From NCBI RefSeq assembly GCF_000022025.1, contig NC_011886.1, positions 1,116,097 to 1,180,096 on the forward strand: a stretch of 64,000 nucleotides of DNA, written 5' to 3'. Source of the stretch: Pseudarthrobacter chlorophenolicus A6. Lineage in GTDB: Bacteria; Actinomycetota; Actinomycetes; Actinomycetales; Micrococcaceae. Positions 37,145 through 50,754 of this stretch are shown in pieces. Position 1 is the first letter of the stretch; the number at the start of each line of letters is the position of its first letter. The notes beneath the pieces are model-generated. The model was not told where the DNA came from, did no database searches, and saw nothing but the letters and a program-made list of their open reading frames with translations. Position numbers and translations under genes: made by a program.

Positions 37145-37173
37145 TTGCGGTGGGGTTGGTGGGCGTGTATTGT
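37145..37173 (+). promoter_or_regulatory. Candidate rrn promoter, upstream
   Basis: TTGCGG (37145-37150), 17 nt, TATTGT (37168-37173). Spacing is ideal, sequence fit moderate. Confidence 0.45.
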
Positions 37174-37312
37174 TTTCTGAGTCGCCGCCGCTGATGCGGA
37201 AAGAAAGCGACCGACCCCCTTTCTGAACAGCCTGAAAATGGTTCGCAGATTTGCGTGCCGGATTAGGGTGGGGGCCCTTCCTGTGGTGCTTGTGGATGGC
37301 GGAAACGCCGGT

Positions 37313-37341
37313 TTGCAAAGCTTCCGGGGATCGGGTAAGTT
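37313..37341 (+). promoter_or_regulatory. Candidate rrn promoter, downstream
   Basis: TTGCAA (37313-37318), 17 nt, TAAGTT (37336-37341), followed by TGAAAAG. It lies about 240 nt before the 16S gene. Confidence 0.55.
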
Positions 37342-37400
37342 TGAAAAGTTGCTCCGGAGCGATCCTGAACAGAAATTGTTTGGGTGGTGCCGGGTGTGTC

Positions 37401-37415
37401 TGTTGTTTGAGAACT
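37401..37415 (+). promoter_or_regulatory. boxA-like rrn antitermination site, leader copy
   Basis: TGTTGTTTGAGAACT occurs here and again, identical over 15 nt, in the 16S-23S spacer at 39467-39481. Nus-factor boxA sites are placed like this. Confidence 0.65.
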
Positions 37416-37429
37416 CAATAGTGTGCCAA
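37416..37429 (+). other. 5' arm of the pre-16S processing stem
   Basis: CAATAGTGTGCCAA pairs with TTGGCACACTGTTG at 39324-39337 (13 Watson-Crick pairs and one G-U), the double strand cut by RNase III when 16S is released. Confidence 0.7.
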
Positions 37430-37581
37430 GTTTGTTGATACCAATTTATCGTAATTGGTTGAATTTGCTGAATCGTGCCGCCCCTGTGGCGTGGTTTGGT
37501 GTTTTTAGCTGGTTTCAAATTTTGTGCAGCTTTTATCGCCGTTATTTCCGGTGGTTTTGGTTGTGTCTGTTTTTGTTTTAC

Positions 37582-39110
<1,529 letters not shown>

Positions 39111-39323
39111 AGCACCTACAACCATCCGCTCATCGTGTATGCGGTGGGGTTGGGGGTTGTCAGGAGAATGCCCGTTGCACGGACGAATGTTTCGTGGCGG
39201 GTGCTCAAGGGTGGAATATCAGCGAATAGGTGCCCGGTGTTGCCGGTGGTGTTGTGAGTACGGACTGATCCTTCGGGGTTGGGTTCCAGGAAAGCGGCTG
39301 CTGCTGGTGGTGGTGGGTAGTGT

Positions 39324-39337
39324 TTGGCACACTGTTG
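39324..39337 (+). other. 3' arm of the pre-16S processing stem
   Basis: TTGGCACACTGTTG pairs with the leader arm at 37416-37429. Confidence 0.7.
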
Positions 39338-39466
39338 GGTCCTGAAGCAACAGGACCATGCCGGTTGGCTCTTCTTTGTGGGGGGTTGCGGGTGTGGGAC
39401 GTTTGTTTCTGGTTTCCCTGCTGCACCGATCACGCACATATGTGTGTGGGGTGTGTGGTGTGGGGT

Positions 39467-39481
39467 TGTTGTTTGAGAACT
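39467..39481 (+). promoter_or_regulatory. boxA-like rrn antitermination site, spacer copy
   Basis: TGTTGTTTGAGAACT, identical to the leader copy at 37401-37415. Confidence 0.65.
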
Positions 39482-39498
39482 ACATAGTGGACGCGAGC
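39477..39498 (+). other. 5' arm of the pre-23S processing stem
   Basis: Twenty-two bases from GAACTACATAG to GACGCGAGC pair with 42770-42791 without gaps, with two G-U pairs. Confidence 0.75.
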
Positions 39499-39625
39499 AT
39501 CTTGTATAAGAAGCAATTTCCAAGATATATGAACCTGGATCTGGTTCGTGCGCTGTGCCCCTTTTTGGGGTTGTGGTGTGCGGGACGGTTTCATGGTTCT
39601 CTCGAAATTAGTTTTTGATCTTTGT

Positions 39626-42750
<3,125 letters not shown>

Positions 42751-42769
42751 CACAGAAAACACACATTCT

Positions 42770-42791
42770 GCTTGCGTCCACTATGTGGTTC
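42770..42791 (+). other. 3' arm of the pre-23S processing stem
   Basis: It pairs with 39477-39498 in the spacer, closing a 22-bp stem around the 23S RNA. Confidence 0.75.
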
Positions 42792-42903
42792 CCAACCAAC
42801 AACCCAACACGTTGCTGGCCGGAACCAAACAACTAAATACACAACACCACAATGTTGTAACCACACAGATTTCCCAACCCCGCCACGGGGTTCGGGTATT
42901 AGG

Positions 42904-43022
42904 GTTACGGCGGTCATAGCGTGGGGGAAACGCCCGGTCCCATTCCGAACCCGGAAGCTAAGACCCACAGCGCCGATGGTACTGCACCCGGGAGGGTGTG
43001 GGAGAGTAGGACACCGCCGGAC
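42904..43022 (+). rRNA. 5S ribosomal RNA
   Basis: About 119 nt starting GTTACGGCGGTCATAGCG, with the conserved CCCGGTCCCATTCCGAACCC loop region and a closing helix ACGGCGGT / ACCGCCGG. It ends the rrn operon. Confidence 0.96.
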
Positions 43023-43034
43023 AACCATTCGGTC

Positions 43035-43070
43035 GAGGCCCCAACCAGCAACGGTTGGGGCCTCCCACAT
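43035..43070 (+). terminator. rrn operon terminator
   Basis: GAGGCCCCAACC (43035-43046) pairs exactly with GGTTGGGGCCTC (43053-43064) over a 6-nt loop, followed by CCACATTT. Confidence 0.85.
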
Positions 43071-43216
43071 TTAACACACCAACCCCCACGGATGCCCCAT
43101 CACATACCGCACCTAACATCCACTGTTAGGCGCTAAACCTGATAGCGCAACAGGAGTTGGTGCGGCCAACTAGGCTGGAGCCACAGGTGAACCACGATCG
43201 AAGGGCTGGTTGCGTT

Positions 43217-44113
43217 ATGGCTGACGATGCGGCACTGGCTGCAGCTTTTGACCGTGTGGTCCTAATATTCAATCCCGGCAAACCTGGCATGCATGCCAGG
43301 ATCGAGGACCTTCAAAGCATGCTCAACCGGGAATTTCCGTCGCTCCCGGTCAGCGTGCTGCCCACCACTCACGCTGGGCACGCCCGCGAGCTTGCGCGGA
43401 CAGAAGCAGGGTTGGGCGCGCCGCTGATGGTGTCCGTAAGCGGAGACGGCGGGTACAACGAGGTGGTGAACGGCGTCATGGACGTCGCAGGAAGCAGGGC
43501 GGTGTGTGCCGTGCAGCCGGCGGGCAACGCCAACGATCATCATCGAAGCCTGCCGGATCAGTCGCTCCCGCAGGCGATCCGGGAGGCGAGTGTCCGCCGC
43601 ATCGACCTGCTCCGCGTCACGTTCCGGGACGGTGACCGCCAGGACGTACGGTACGCCCACTCCTATGTCGGGTTCGGGCTCACGCCGCTGATGGCAGTGG
43701 GGATCGAAAAGGGCGGCAAGGGGAAAGTCCTGGAACTCGTCTCCGTGGCGCGGACGTTGTCCAAGCTCAGGCCTTTTGAGCTGGTCCGCGCGGATGGTGC
43801 CACCGCCCGGTTCGACAGCTTGATCCTGGCCAACATCTCCCGGATGGCGAAGTATGGGACGGTCAGTGAGTCTGACCAACCGGATGACGGGCGTTTCGAA
43901 GTGGTGACTCTACCGCACGCCGGGCGGTGGAAGATGGCGTTGATGACGCTGCGCGCGGTCACGCTGGGATTGGGGCGGCAGCCGAGCGTCAGCACGTATG
44001 AGTTCACCATGCGGGACGCTGCGCCGTGTCAGATTGACGGCGAAGTGGTGCACTGCCAGGCAGGAACGCAGGTACTGGTTGAGAGCGCCCATGGAGCCCT
44101 CGCCACCATTTGA
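43217..44113 (+). CDS. Diacylglycerol kinase / lipid kinase family protein
   Basis: A 298-residue protein of the diacylglycerol-kinase catalytic family (YegS-like lipid and sphingosine kinases), which phosphorylates lipid alcohols with ATP. The nucleotide-binding motif is SGDGGYNEVVNG at about residues 75-86, where the canonical form is GGDGT. The opening VVLIFNPGKPG and AVQPAGNANDHHR match the family. The changed residues (SGDGGYNE, GNANDHHR instead of GTGNDFAR) make full activity uncertain. ATG at 43217 with GAAGG 12 nt upstream is preferred; a GTG at 43187 is possible. Confidence 0.82.
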   Translation: MADDAALAAAFDRVVLIFNPGKPGMHARIEDLQSMLNREFPSLPVSVLPTTHAGHARELARTEAGLGAPLMVSVSGDGGYNEVVNGVMDVAGSRAVCAVQPAGNANDHHRSLPDQSLPQAIREASVRRIDLLRVTFRDGDRQDVRYAHSYVGFGLTPLMAVGIEKGGKGKVLELVSVARTLSKLRPFELVRADGATARFDSLILANISRMAKYGTVSESDQPDDGRFEVVTLPHAGRWKMALMTLRAVTLGLGRQPSVSTYEFTMRDAAPCQIDGEVVHCQAGTQVLVESAHGALATI

Positions 44114-44191
44114 GCGCCTAACCCATTGTGCTCTGAGGAGCACCAGCTGGCCAGGCAGCCGACGCAGAGGAGCCGGCTGCCTTCCACTATG

Positions 44192-44458
44192 TCAGGGCTG
44201 CACGGAGTCGAAGAACGTGTAACCGGTATCCTGCTTCCCGGAGCTGTGTTCGTGCGCCTTCATGCGGATGAATTTCACGTCTTCGTCGCTGAGGCTGGTC
44301 TCCCCGTGGACGTCCCAGGTGAGTGGCTGATCGAGGGCGGCGCTGATCTCCGCGGATACTGTCCGCGGGATGATCACACAGCCGGGGTTGTCGAACAGCC
44401 AATCCGTCACAGTCGCGGGAAGCCGGTGCCACTGGTCTCGGAGGCGTGTCTCTGTCAT
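44192..44458 (-). CDS. Hypothetical protein
   Basis: An 88-residue protein I do not recognise, hydrophilic and without a signal peptide or helix of membrane type. It has a mixed composition with TETRLRDQWHRLPATVTDWL at the start and SDEDVKFIRMKAHEHSSGK near the end. AAAGG 6 nt upstream of ATG 44458 is a good ribosome-binding site. It follows the 146-residue hypothetical gene by 38 nt on the same strand, suggesting a two-gene unit in an accessory patch behind the rrn operon. Confidence 0.6.
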   Translation of the reverse strand: MTETRLRDQWHRLPATVTDWLFDNPGCVIIPRTVSAEISAALDQPLTWDVHGETSLSDEDVKFIRMKAHEHSSGKQDTGYTFFDSVQP

Positions 44459-44496
44459 GGCTAGCCTTTCGGGTTGTCTGTCAGTGGACGGGACGG

Positions 44497-44937
44497 TCAG
44501 TCGAAATGGATTTCGGCGGCAGCATTACGCAAGAATTCGAGGCGCTGTTCTTCGACCATTCCCAAGGCGTCAAGTTCCTCGGTGCGGTCCTGGCGTTCCT
44601 GGGCTGCTTGCGCTGACACGCCCGCGAGGATGTCCCCCACCAGATGCGCCAGGCCCGACTTGAGCTCCGCCAGGTTGGTGTTGCCAATCAGCAGCCGTCG
44701 GTCAGAAACAGAGAGGTCGATGTGGCTGTAGCCCGCCTCTTCGAGATCTTTCCGGGTACCGCTCCCGTGCAGGAGATCGATCTCCCGTGGCTGCGGACGG
44801 CGGGAGAACACGGCTGGGACTGTGTAGCGGGTGGGACCCTGTGCCGTGTGGAGATCATGTGGCAAGGCCGACGCAAGGACGCCGCTGAGTGTGAGCGCCG
44901 AATCGGCGCGGGAAGGAGAGGTTTGTAGGGTGGTCAT
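44497..44937 (-). CDS. Hypothetical protein
   Basis: A 146-residue cytoplasmic protein without recognised domains. It is mostly helical in composition, with a long charged helix from ELKSGLAHLVGDILAG through AQAAQERQDRTEELDALG in its second half. The middle GSGTRKDLEEAGYSHIDLSVSDRRLL could be a small alpha/beta unit. The start is taken as ATG 44937; an in-frame ATG at 44967 has no better signal. It appears to form an operon with the 88-residue gene downstream. Not assigned. Confidence 0.6.
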   Translation of the reverse strand: MTTLQTSPSRADSALTLSGVLASALPHDLHTAQGPTRYTVPAVFSRRPQPREIDLLHGSGTRKDLEEAGYSHIDLSVSDRRLLIGNTNLAELKSGLAHLVGDILAGVSAQAAQERQDRTEELDALGMVEEQRLEFLRNAAAEIHFD

Positions 44938-45343
44938 GGCGCTCGGCCTGCGTTCTTGGGAATGCACCGTCGGACCCGTGGTTCACGGAACGGCTGTGAC
45001 TGGTGAGGCAGGGCCCGGGGCCGGGCCGCTGCGGAGGAGGGAACAAGCCGCTTACGATAATGCTGGCCGCCCTCAATGTCCCAGGTCACCGCTGCTGCCG
45101 TATTCAGCCTGGAGGCTGGACCGGCGGCAGGCAGCGAAGGGGCTGCAGGAGAACTGGGCTCGTTGATCGGAGAATCGGATGTCCAGTCACGACGTCCCGA
45201 AGTACTTTGAGTCTACGCCCTCTTGCCGTCAGAAGGACCGGAATATGGCAGCACCGAAAATTCGCTCGGCGACGTACTGCCAGTTCGGGACGGGACGGGA
45301 CGGAAAGGCAGGCACCAGGTCAGGCCGGGCGGCCGCGCGTGCG
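44938..45343. other. Intergenic region of about 400 nt with no convincing gene
   Basis: I see only weak open frames and a simple GGGAC-type tandem stretch near 45290-45305. A plus-strand frame from 45179 overlaps the phage-type gene and lacks any family resemblance. Confidence 0.5.
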
Positions 45344-45811
45344 CTACGGCAGGACGGGATGGTCGAAGGACAGGCGCAGCCCGGAACGGTAGGCAGAATC
45401 GATGACGGACTCAAGTTCGTCCAGGACTGTCTGGTTCCCGGGGAGGACCACATGGGCCAGGAATTCCGACTCAAGTGAGGCGATACCTGCCGACGCTGCT
45501 CCGAGCTTGGCATCAATCGCGGCGGCCAGGGCATGCCAGGATTTTCGATTCACGCGCTCCAGGACTTTCGCGTTTGTTTCACGAAGGTGGCTGTCCGCGA
45601 CGTCCACCCGTAACGCCAGCGGCCCTTCGGACTGCAGCAGCGGCATGACAATGCGGAACTGCCGGCCGTCACCCTTGAAAGCGACAGCGCCGAGCACTCC
45701 CCGCTGACCGAAGATGATGTCAGTTGCACCGTAATTCTCGAGCGCCAGCTTGATATGTTTCCGGGAAGCCTCGCTGCTGTAGGAATCGCCCCGGGTGTAA
45801 GGAACTGTCAT
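45344..45811 (-). CDS. Phage/plasmid-type conserved protein
   Basis: A 155-residue protein matching, by memory, a hypothetical family abundant in actinobacteriophages and plasmids. That family shares a start like SRKHIKLALENYGATDIIFG, a beta strand ending RFRIVMPL, a helix like RKSWHALAAAIDAKLGAASAGI and the near-constant ESEFLAHVVLPGNQTVLDEL. All four are present in order. The phage members have no known biochemical role. The start is ATG 45811, with a CATAGT box ending 6 nt upstream. It suggests mobile-element remnants downstream of the rrn operon. Confidence 0.75.
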   Translation of the reverse strand: MTVPYTRGDSYSSEASRKHIKLALENYGATDIIFGQRGVLGAVAFKGDGRQFRIVMPLLQSEGPLALRVDVADSHLRETNAKVLERVNRKSWHALAAAIDAKLGAASAGIASLESEFLAHVVLPGNQTVLDELESVIDSAYRSGLRLSFDHPVLP

Positions 45812-45920
45812 CTTCCAACTATGCGCCCTCTTAGCTGGACATGGGTACGCCTTTTGAAGTCGCATCCGCGGCAAAGGTTACTGGGTGCCGGCGGTTTGGT
45901 CATGGGCTGTCGCGCCAGGG

Positions 45921-47150
45921 TCAGACCAGCTGGAGCCCGTCCGCCACCACGTTGCCGCGGTGGATCACCGTGCGGCCCGGGAGCCTGTCCATGACGGCGG
46001 CGGCCACAGTGTCGCCCTCCACGAGGACCAGCTCCGCGGGCTCTCCCACCGCAAGTCCTGGCCGGTCCGCCGTAGAGGACAGCCGCGTAGCCGCCGGATC
46101 GATGACGCTGGCCCCGCCAATCGTCGCCACCGCCACGCAGTGTTCTATCAGTTCGTCAGCCCGGAACCTGTTGGTGAACGCCAGCTGCCAGGTACGGTCC
46201 AACATGTCCGCGTTGCCATACGGCGACCAGTAATCGCGCTGCCCATCCTCGCCCAGGCCTACCCGGATGCCCGCCGCAGTCACTCGTTCCAGGGGCAGCG
46301 GCGTTGCCGGAGCTACGGTGGCCACCGAGACATCCAGCTCAGCCATTTCCGCGAGCAGCCCGTCCAGCTTGCCGTCTGGCAGGTCCGCAAGCGCAAATGC
46401 GTGGGAGACGGTGACCAGCCCCTGCATACCCAGCGCGCGCGTTCGCTCCAGGATCAGCTCGATACTGAAAAGGCCCAGCTGCCCGGGCTCGTGCAGGTGG
46501 ATGTCCACCGGCTTGCGGTACTCTTCCGCGAGGCCAAACACGATGTCCAGGTGCTTCACCGGATCGCGGTCCAACGCGCACGGGTCGATCCCGCCCACCA
46601 CGTCCGCACCCAGTTTCAGGGCTTCCTCCAGCACCTCAGTGCTGCCAGCCTCGCGCAGCAGCCCCGCCTGCGGAAACGCGATCACTGCAACGTCCGCGCG
46701 GCTGCGGTGCGTTTCACGCGCGGCAAGGACCGCCTCGAAACGCTCCAGGCCGGCGTCGGCATCCACCTGGGCGTAGCTGCGCACGCGCGTGGTGCCGCGC
46801 TTGATCATGGCGCCCAGCGTGTGGGTGGCACGCTCCGTGATGGAGGCTTCCGCGTCCCGCCAGTTATTGCGGTCGTTAAGCATCATGTTCCACACGCCCG
46901 GCGAACCCGAATGCGGGCGGAACGGCAGCCCCAGCCGGGTGGAGTCCAGGTGGACGTGGACATCGGAGAAGGATGGCAGCAGGATCCGGCCCCGCCCGTC
47001 CACGACGCCGGCACCCAGCTCAGTGTCCCCGTCCGGCGCAGCAGCCCCCGGCTGCGCGGCGGGCACGACGGCGGTGATCGCCCCGCCGTCGAGCGTCACG
47101 TCGGCGGGGTCCCCGCCCCAGGGGCGGACGTTGCGGAGGACGAGGGTCAT
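45921..47150 (-). CDS. Amidohydrolase family protein (cytosine-deaminase-like)
   Basis: A 409-residue TIM-barrel metal-dependent hydrolase of the amidohydrolase superfamily, closest in pattern to cytosine deaminase (CodA)-like enzymes. Metal-ligand signatures are SFSDVHVHLDSTRLG at about residues 60-74, VDIHLHEPGQLG (about 210-221), VTVSHAFAL and the catalytic-Asp region GLGEDGQRDYW. AGGA is about 9 nt upstream of ATG 47150. The gene stands alone. Related members act on diverse ring amides, so the substrate is not assigned. Confidence 0.88.
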   Translation of the reverse strand: MTLVLRNVRPWGGDPADVTLDGGAITAVVPAAQPGAAAPDGDTELGAGVVDGRGRILLPSFSDVHVHLDSTRLGLPFRPHSGSPGVWNMMLNDRNNWRDAEASITERATHTLGAMIKRGTTRVRSYAQVDADAGLERFEAVLAARETHRSRADVAVIAFPQAGLLREAGSTEVLEEALKLGADVVGGIDPCALDRDPVKHLDIVFGLAEEYRKPVDIHLHEPGQLGLFSIELILERTRALGMQGLVTVSHAFALADLPDGKLDGLLAEMAELDVSVATVAPATPLPLERVTAAGIRVGLGEDGQRDYWSPYGNADMLDRTWQLAFTNRFRADELIEHCVAVATIGGASVIDPAATRLSSTADRPGLAVGEPAELVLVEGDTVAAAVMDRLPGRTVIHRGNVVADGLQLV

Positions 47151-47230
47151 GGGTGCGGTCCTGTCGTCGAGTAGGGGCAAAGCCGCTTTTCAGTCTAGGG
47201 GCCTGCGCATCTTCCGGCTCCGGCCGGGCT

Positions 47231-47236
47231 TAGACT
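47231..47236 (+). promoter_or_regulatory. -10 box (TAGACT) of leaderless lipoprotein gene
   Basis: TAGACT ends 7 nt before the ATG at 47244. Confidence 0.55.
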
Positions 47237-47243
47237 CGAACGC

Positions 47244-48089
47244 ATGTCAGCTTCTGGGGGAAAGCCGGCTCGGCGCCGGGGTGTCATCGGTGCTTGGGCG
47301 GTTGCGGTCACGCTCCTTGCAGCGTGCGAGTACAGCGGGCCGGACGAACAGCAACCGGCATCGCCCGCGGTCGCCGCAACACCGGAGCCGCGCTCCTTCG
47401 AGGAGAACGCAGGCGAGGTTGCCCGCCTGCTCGGGACCGCGCCCGACGAACCGGGCATGCCATCGGACGAGGAACCGGCCGGCAAGCTGACCCTGGTGCT
47501 GGCGCCGGGGGACTACATGGTCACCGGTGCGTGCGCGGGAACCTACGGAGCCAAGCTCACCATCACCGGCGAGGACGGCGTGCCGGAGCTTTCGTACTTC
47601 GAGTGCACTGACACCCTGGACCGCTTCATGAGGCACGACGGCGGCCCCGTCACCATCAGCGCCGTTCCGTCCACAGGCAAGCCGTCCGCCACCGGCGTCA
47701 AGATCCAGGCAAACCCGGATCCGCGGGCGTCGGAGCTGAAGGACCTGTCGGAGTGGTCGTCACAGCAGCTGCAGCCGCGGATTCCCGGTGAACTGAGCGG
47801 CAGCCACCGCGGGAACACGGTTTTCACGTCGACTCTGATGGCCAAACCCGGTAGGTACGAGCTCCACATTGTCTGTGACGGGACCCCGTACGCCGGGTTG
47901 GCACTGGCCACCGCCGCAGGTGCTGAGATCCAGGCGCCGGTAAACATCATTTGTGAGGGGACGGTGCTGAAGTCGCCGGTGGTGCTGCCCACCGAGGGAC
48001 TGGACATCACCATCGACCCTGTCGGCAGTCCGTCAGCCCGGTTCGCCTACCGGCTGGTCCCGGCCGCCGAAGCTACACCGTCCGGATAG
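47244..48089 (+). CDS. Hypothetical lipoprotein
   Basis: A 281-residue predicted lipoprotein. The signal sequence has a basic start (KPARRRG), a hydrophobic core (VIGAWAVAVTL) and a lipobox LLAAC with the acylated Cys28, after which the chain should be anchored on the outer face of the membrane. The mature part is Pro/Ala-rich at first, then contains two beta-rich segments with paired cysteines (TGACAGTY...FECTD, HIVCDG...NIICEG) that could form disulfides. No family is recognised. Its 3' end overlaps the convergent DUF2306 gene by 17 nt. Confidence 0.8.
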   Translation: MSASGGKPARRRGVIGAWAVAVTLLAACEYSGPDEQQPASPAVAATPEPRSFEENAGEVARLLGTAPDEPGMPSDEEPAGKLTLVLAPGDYMVTGACAGTYGAKLTITGEDGVPELSYFECTDTLDRFMRHDGGPVTISAVPSTGKPSATGVKIQANPDPRASELKDLSEWSSQQLQPRIPGELSGSHRGNTVFTSTLMAKPGRYELHIVCDGTPYAGLALATAAGAEIQAPVNIICEGTVLKSPVVLPTEGLDITIDPVGSPSARFAYRLVPAAEATPSG

Positions 48090-48768
48090 AGGTGCGGGGC
48101 CGGCGGGCAGCCTTATGCGCCCGGCGGTAAATGAAGTACTCGGCCACCGCCAGGCTGAGCACCCACGACGCCCCGATCAGGAGGCCGCGGCTCAGCTCGG
48201 TCACCGGCCCCACCAGCGCAATCCAGGGGATGGTCACCACCACGATGGTGCCCTGGGCGATACCGATGGCGTACGCCCGGGACATCCACTCGCTGTGCCG
48301 GACAAAGTTACGGCGCCGAACCTCGAGGAACCCGAGGACCAGGAACGCTACCATCGCGGACCCGAATACCAGCCGCAGGGCCAGCAGCAGCGGTCCGTCC
48401 AGGGGAGGCAGGTCGTAGAACACGGCCATCCACAAACCGGACAGGGCCGCCAGCAGGCCGGCGGGCACCAGGATGCGGCCCGCCACCTTGTGCCAGCTCC
48501 GTTTGCCGCGCTTGCCCCGGCGCAGTGAAGGGACGAACTGGAACGCGCCCAGCAGCAGGTACAACGTGACCGTGGGCACATGGATCAGCACCGGAACGGG
48601 TGAATCGAAGAACCGGGCGTTGTCCGGCCGCACCTCGCCTCCGGCCAGGTCGGTGAGGCGGACCGTGCCGGCGATGAGGGGAACCAGGCTGAGGAGGATG
48701 AGGCTGGCAGGAACCAGCCAGCGGGTCCTGGGCTGCGGGCGGGTGTGCGGAACAGATGCGGTGGCCAT
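48073..48768 (-). CDS. DUF2306 membrane protein
   Basis: A 231-residue membrane protein with about six helices of the DUF2306 family. Typical features are the SPVPVLIHVPTVTLYLLLGAFQF segment, SWHKVAGRILVPAGLLAALSGLWMA and RHSEWMSRAYAIGIAQGT, whose histidines resemble heme or metal ligands of membrane cytochromes. The function is unknown. ATG 48768 is preceded by GGCGA at a short spacing, a weak site. Confidence 0.87.
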   Translation of the reverse strand: MATASVPHTRPQPRTRWLVPASLILLSLVPLIAGTVRLTDLAGGEVRPDNARFFDSPVPVLIHVPTVTLYLLLGAFQFVPSLRRGKRGKRSWHKVAGRILVPAGLLAALSGLWMAVFYDLPPLDGPLLLALRLVFGSAMVAFLVLGFLEVRRRNFVRHSEWMSRAYAIGIAQGTIVVVTIPWIALVGPVTELSRGLLIGASWVLSLAVAEYFIYRRAHKAARRPRTSIRTV

Positions 48769-48963
48769 GGGAGTCGCCTCTTTGCTGGGTCAGAATTGCG
48801 CGGGCGTGGGCCCACCCTACTGCCCCGGCGCCGGAACCGCGATAGGCCGGAAGCCCTAAAGCCGGGTGCCCATTGCACCGCCCGGGCGCCGGGTCCAGTA
48901 TTAAGGCGCGGGACGGCTGGGGCCTTCTGAAAGTGCTCACCGCCTGAGGATCAAGGATTCGCC

Positions 48964-50598
48964 ATGACCAGTGGTTCTGTTTTCCCCACCCGCCGCACCG
49001 TCCTCAAGACCGCCGGGATCGGTGCTGCCGGAGTGCCCCTCCTGGCCGCCGGCAACGCACCGCGGCAGCAGACCGCGTCGGTGCCATCCGCTTTGCTTCC
49101 CGCCCCGCCGGGACAGGTGCCGCCGCGGCTGGACCGGGCCAAGGTGGACAGGGCGCTGGAAAGGCTGGATGACTTGGCCGGGTACGTGCTCGCCGAAACC
49201 GGACTGCCTGGCCTGGCTGTCGCCGTCGTCTATCAGGACGAGGTGCTGTACGCGAAGGGCTTCGGCGTCCGGGAAGTGGGCAAGCCCGCCCAGGTCACGC
49301 CGGAGACGGTGTTCCAGGTGGCGTCGGTGTCCAAGCCGCTGGCATCCACCGTTATCGCGGGCGTGGTGGGCCGGAAAGTGGTCGCGTGGACGGACCCGGT
49401 GATCAAGTACAACAGGGACTTCGCCCTCAACAACGATTACGTCACCCGGAACGCCACTTTCGCCGACCTGCTGTCCCACCGCAGCGGACTGCAGACCGGC
49501 GCGGGCGACCTGCTGGAGGACCTCGGCTTCGACCGGGACTACATCCTGTCCCACCTCCACCAGCAGCCACTCGATGCCTTCCGGTCCAGCTACCACTACA
49601 GCAATTTCGGCTACACCGAGGGCGGGCAGGCGGCGGCCGATGCCATGGACACACCGTGGGAGGACCTGGCGGACAAGCTCCTGTTCGGCCCGCTGGGCAT
49701 GGCCTCCTCCAGCTACCGGCTGGCCGACTATGAAAAGGCGGCCAACCGGGCCGTCCTGCACGTGCCGGTGGGGGACAAGCAGTGGGCTGCGAAGTACCGC
49801 AGGGATCCCGACGCCGAAGCCCCGGCCGGCGGCGCGAGCTCCTCCGTGCGGGACCTGGCCCAGTGGCTCCGGCTGCAGCTGGGCAACGGCACCTACGCCG
49901 GCACCCCACTGATTGACGCCGCCGCGCTGCAGACCACCCGGGTGCCGCACTCCGTCTCCGGGCCGGCCGCGGCCCCGGCGGCCAGGTCTCGCTTCTACGG
50001 GCTGGGCTGGAACGTCTCCTACGACGACGAAGGCCGCGTGCAGCTGGGGCACTCGGGTGCCTTCAACCTCGGAGCGGCGACTGCCGTGTCCATGCTGCCC
50101 GGCGAACAGCTGGCCATCGTGACCCTGACCAACGGCCGGCCGCAGGGCATCCCGGAGGCCATCAACGCCGACTTCATGGACACGGCCCAGAACGGTGCGC
50201 CCACCGTGGACTGGCTGCCCTTCATCGCCGGCATCTTCCGCCAGCAGGATGAGGCGGACAAACCGGAGATCGACTACGGCAAACTCCCGGCCAACCCCAC
50301 ATCGGCCGGGCCGAACCGCCGGTACACGGGCACCTATGCCAACTCCTACTACGGCCCGCTGATGGTCTTCGAGCAGGACGGCGGGCTCGCCATGAGGATG
50401 GGCCCGGACGGGAATCAGACCACCTTCCCGTTGACGCATTTCGACGGCGACACCTTCAGTTTCGAGAGCATCGGCGAGAACGGCAACGGCCTGGCCGGGG
50501 CGGTCTTCGCTGAGCCGCGCCGTGGCTCGTCCCAGGAGGTGGTCCTGGACTTCTACAACAGGACGGGCCTGGGGACCTTTACCCGGCGCGCGAGGTAG
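48964..50598 (+). CDS. Exported serine hydrolase (class C beta-lactamase family)
   Basis: A 544-residue exported enzyme of the class C beta-lactamase / DD-peptidase / esterase family. A twin-arginine signal (TRRTVLKTAGIGAAG) begins at residue 9, so the protein is likely exported folded. The catalytic signature has Ser-x-x-Lys in VASVSKPLAS (near residue 122), Tyr-x-Asn in YSNFGY and His-Ser-Gly in LGHSGAFNLG. A C-terminal extra domain of about 100 residues follows the core. Most members are esterases or peptidases, so antibiotic resistance is not implied. Confidence 0.9.
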   Translation: MTSGSVFPTRRTVLKTAGIGAAGVPLLAAGNAPRQQTASVPSALLPAPPGQVPPRLDRAKVDRALERLDDLAGYVLAETGLPGLAVAVVYQDEVLYAKGFGVREVGKPAQVTPETVFQVASVSKPLASTVIAGVVGRKVVAWTDPVIKYNRDFALNNDYVTRNATFADLLSHRSGLQTGAGDLLEDLGFDRDYILSHLHQQPLDAFRSSYHYSNFGYTEGGQAAADAMDTPWEDLADKLLFGPLGMASSSYRLADYEKAANRAVLHVPVGDKQWAAKYRRDPDAEAPAGGASSSVRDLAQWLRLQLGNGTYAGTPLIDAAALQTTRVPHSVSGPAAAPAARSRFYGLGWNVSYDDEGRVQLGHSGAFNLGAATAVSMLPGEQLAIVTLTNGRPQGIPEAINADFMDTAQNGAPTVDWLPFIAGIFRQQDEADKPEIDYGKLPANPTSAGPNRRYTGTYANSYYGPLMVFEQDGGLAMRMGPDGNQTTFPLTHFDGDTFSFESIGENGNGLAGAVFAEPRRGSSQEVVLDFYNRTGLGTFTRRAR

Positions 50599-50754
50599 GA
50601 GACCCGCCTGACGGCCGCGCCGCCGTCGTGCCTAATTCATGCTTGCGGCACTCCCGTAGCGGCGGGATGATCGGAAGAGTTGGGCTGCCGCCGGCCACAC
50701 GGGCCGGAGATGACGACGGCGCGTGCCCGGCTTTGAGCGATGCGGCGGTGAGCC

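Larger units (their letters stand above)
37021..37581 (+). other. rrn operon upstream region and leader
   Basis: This 561-nt stretch has no gene. It holds two candidate promoters (37145-37173 and 37313-37341), a boxA-like site (37401-37415) and the 5' arm of the 16S processing stem (37416-37429). Confidence 0.75.

Noticed and set aside
45179..45478. A 99-codon plus-strand frame with GGAG 7 nt upstream
   Set aside because: It overlaps the phage-type gene on the other strand by 135 nt and resembles nothing; the minus-strand gene has clear family motifs.
48964..50598. An antibiotic-resistance beta-lactamase
   Set aside because: The serine hydrolase has the class C motifs, but the extra C-terminal domain and twin-arginine signal fit esterase/peptidase members; nothing nearby supports resistance.
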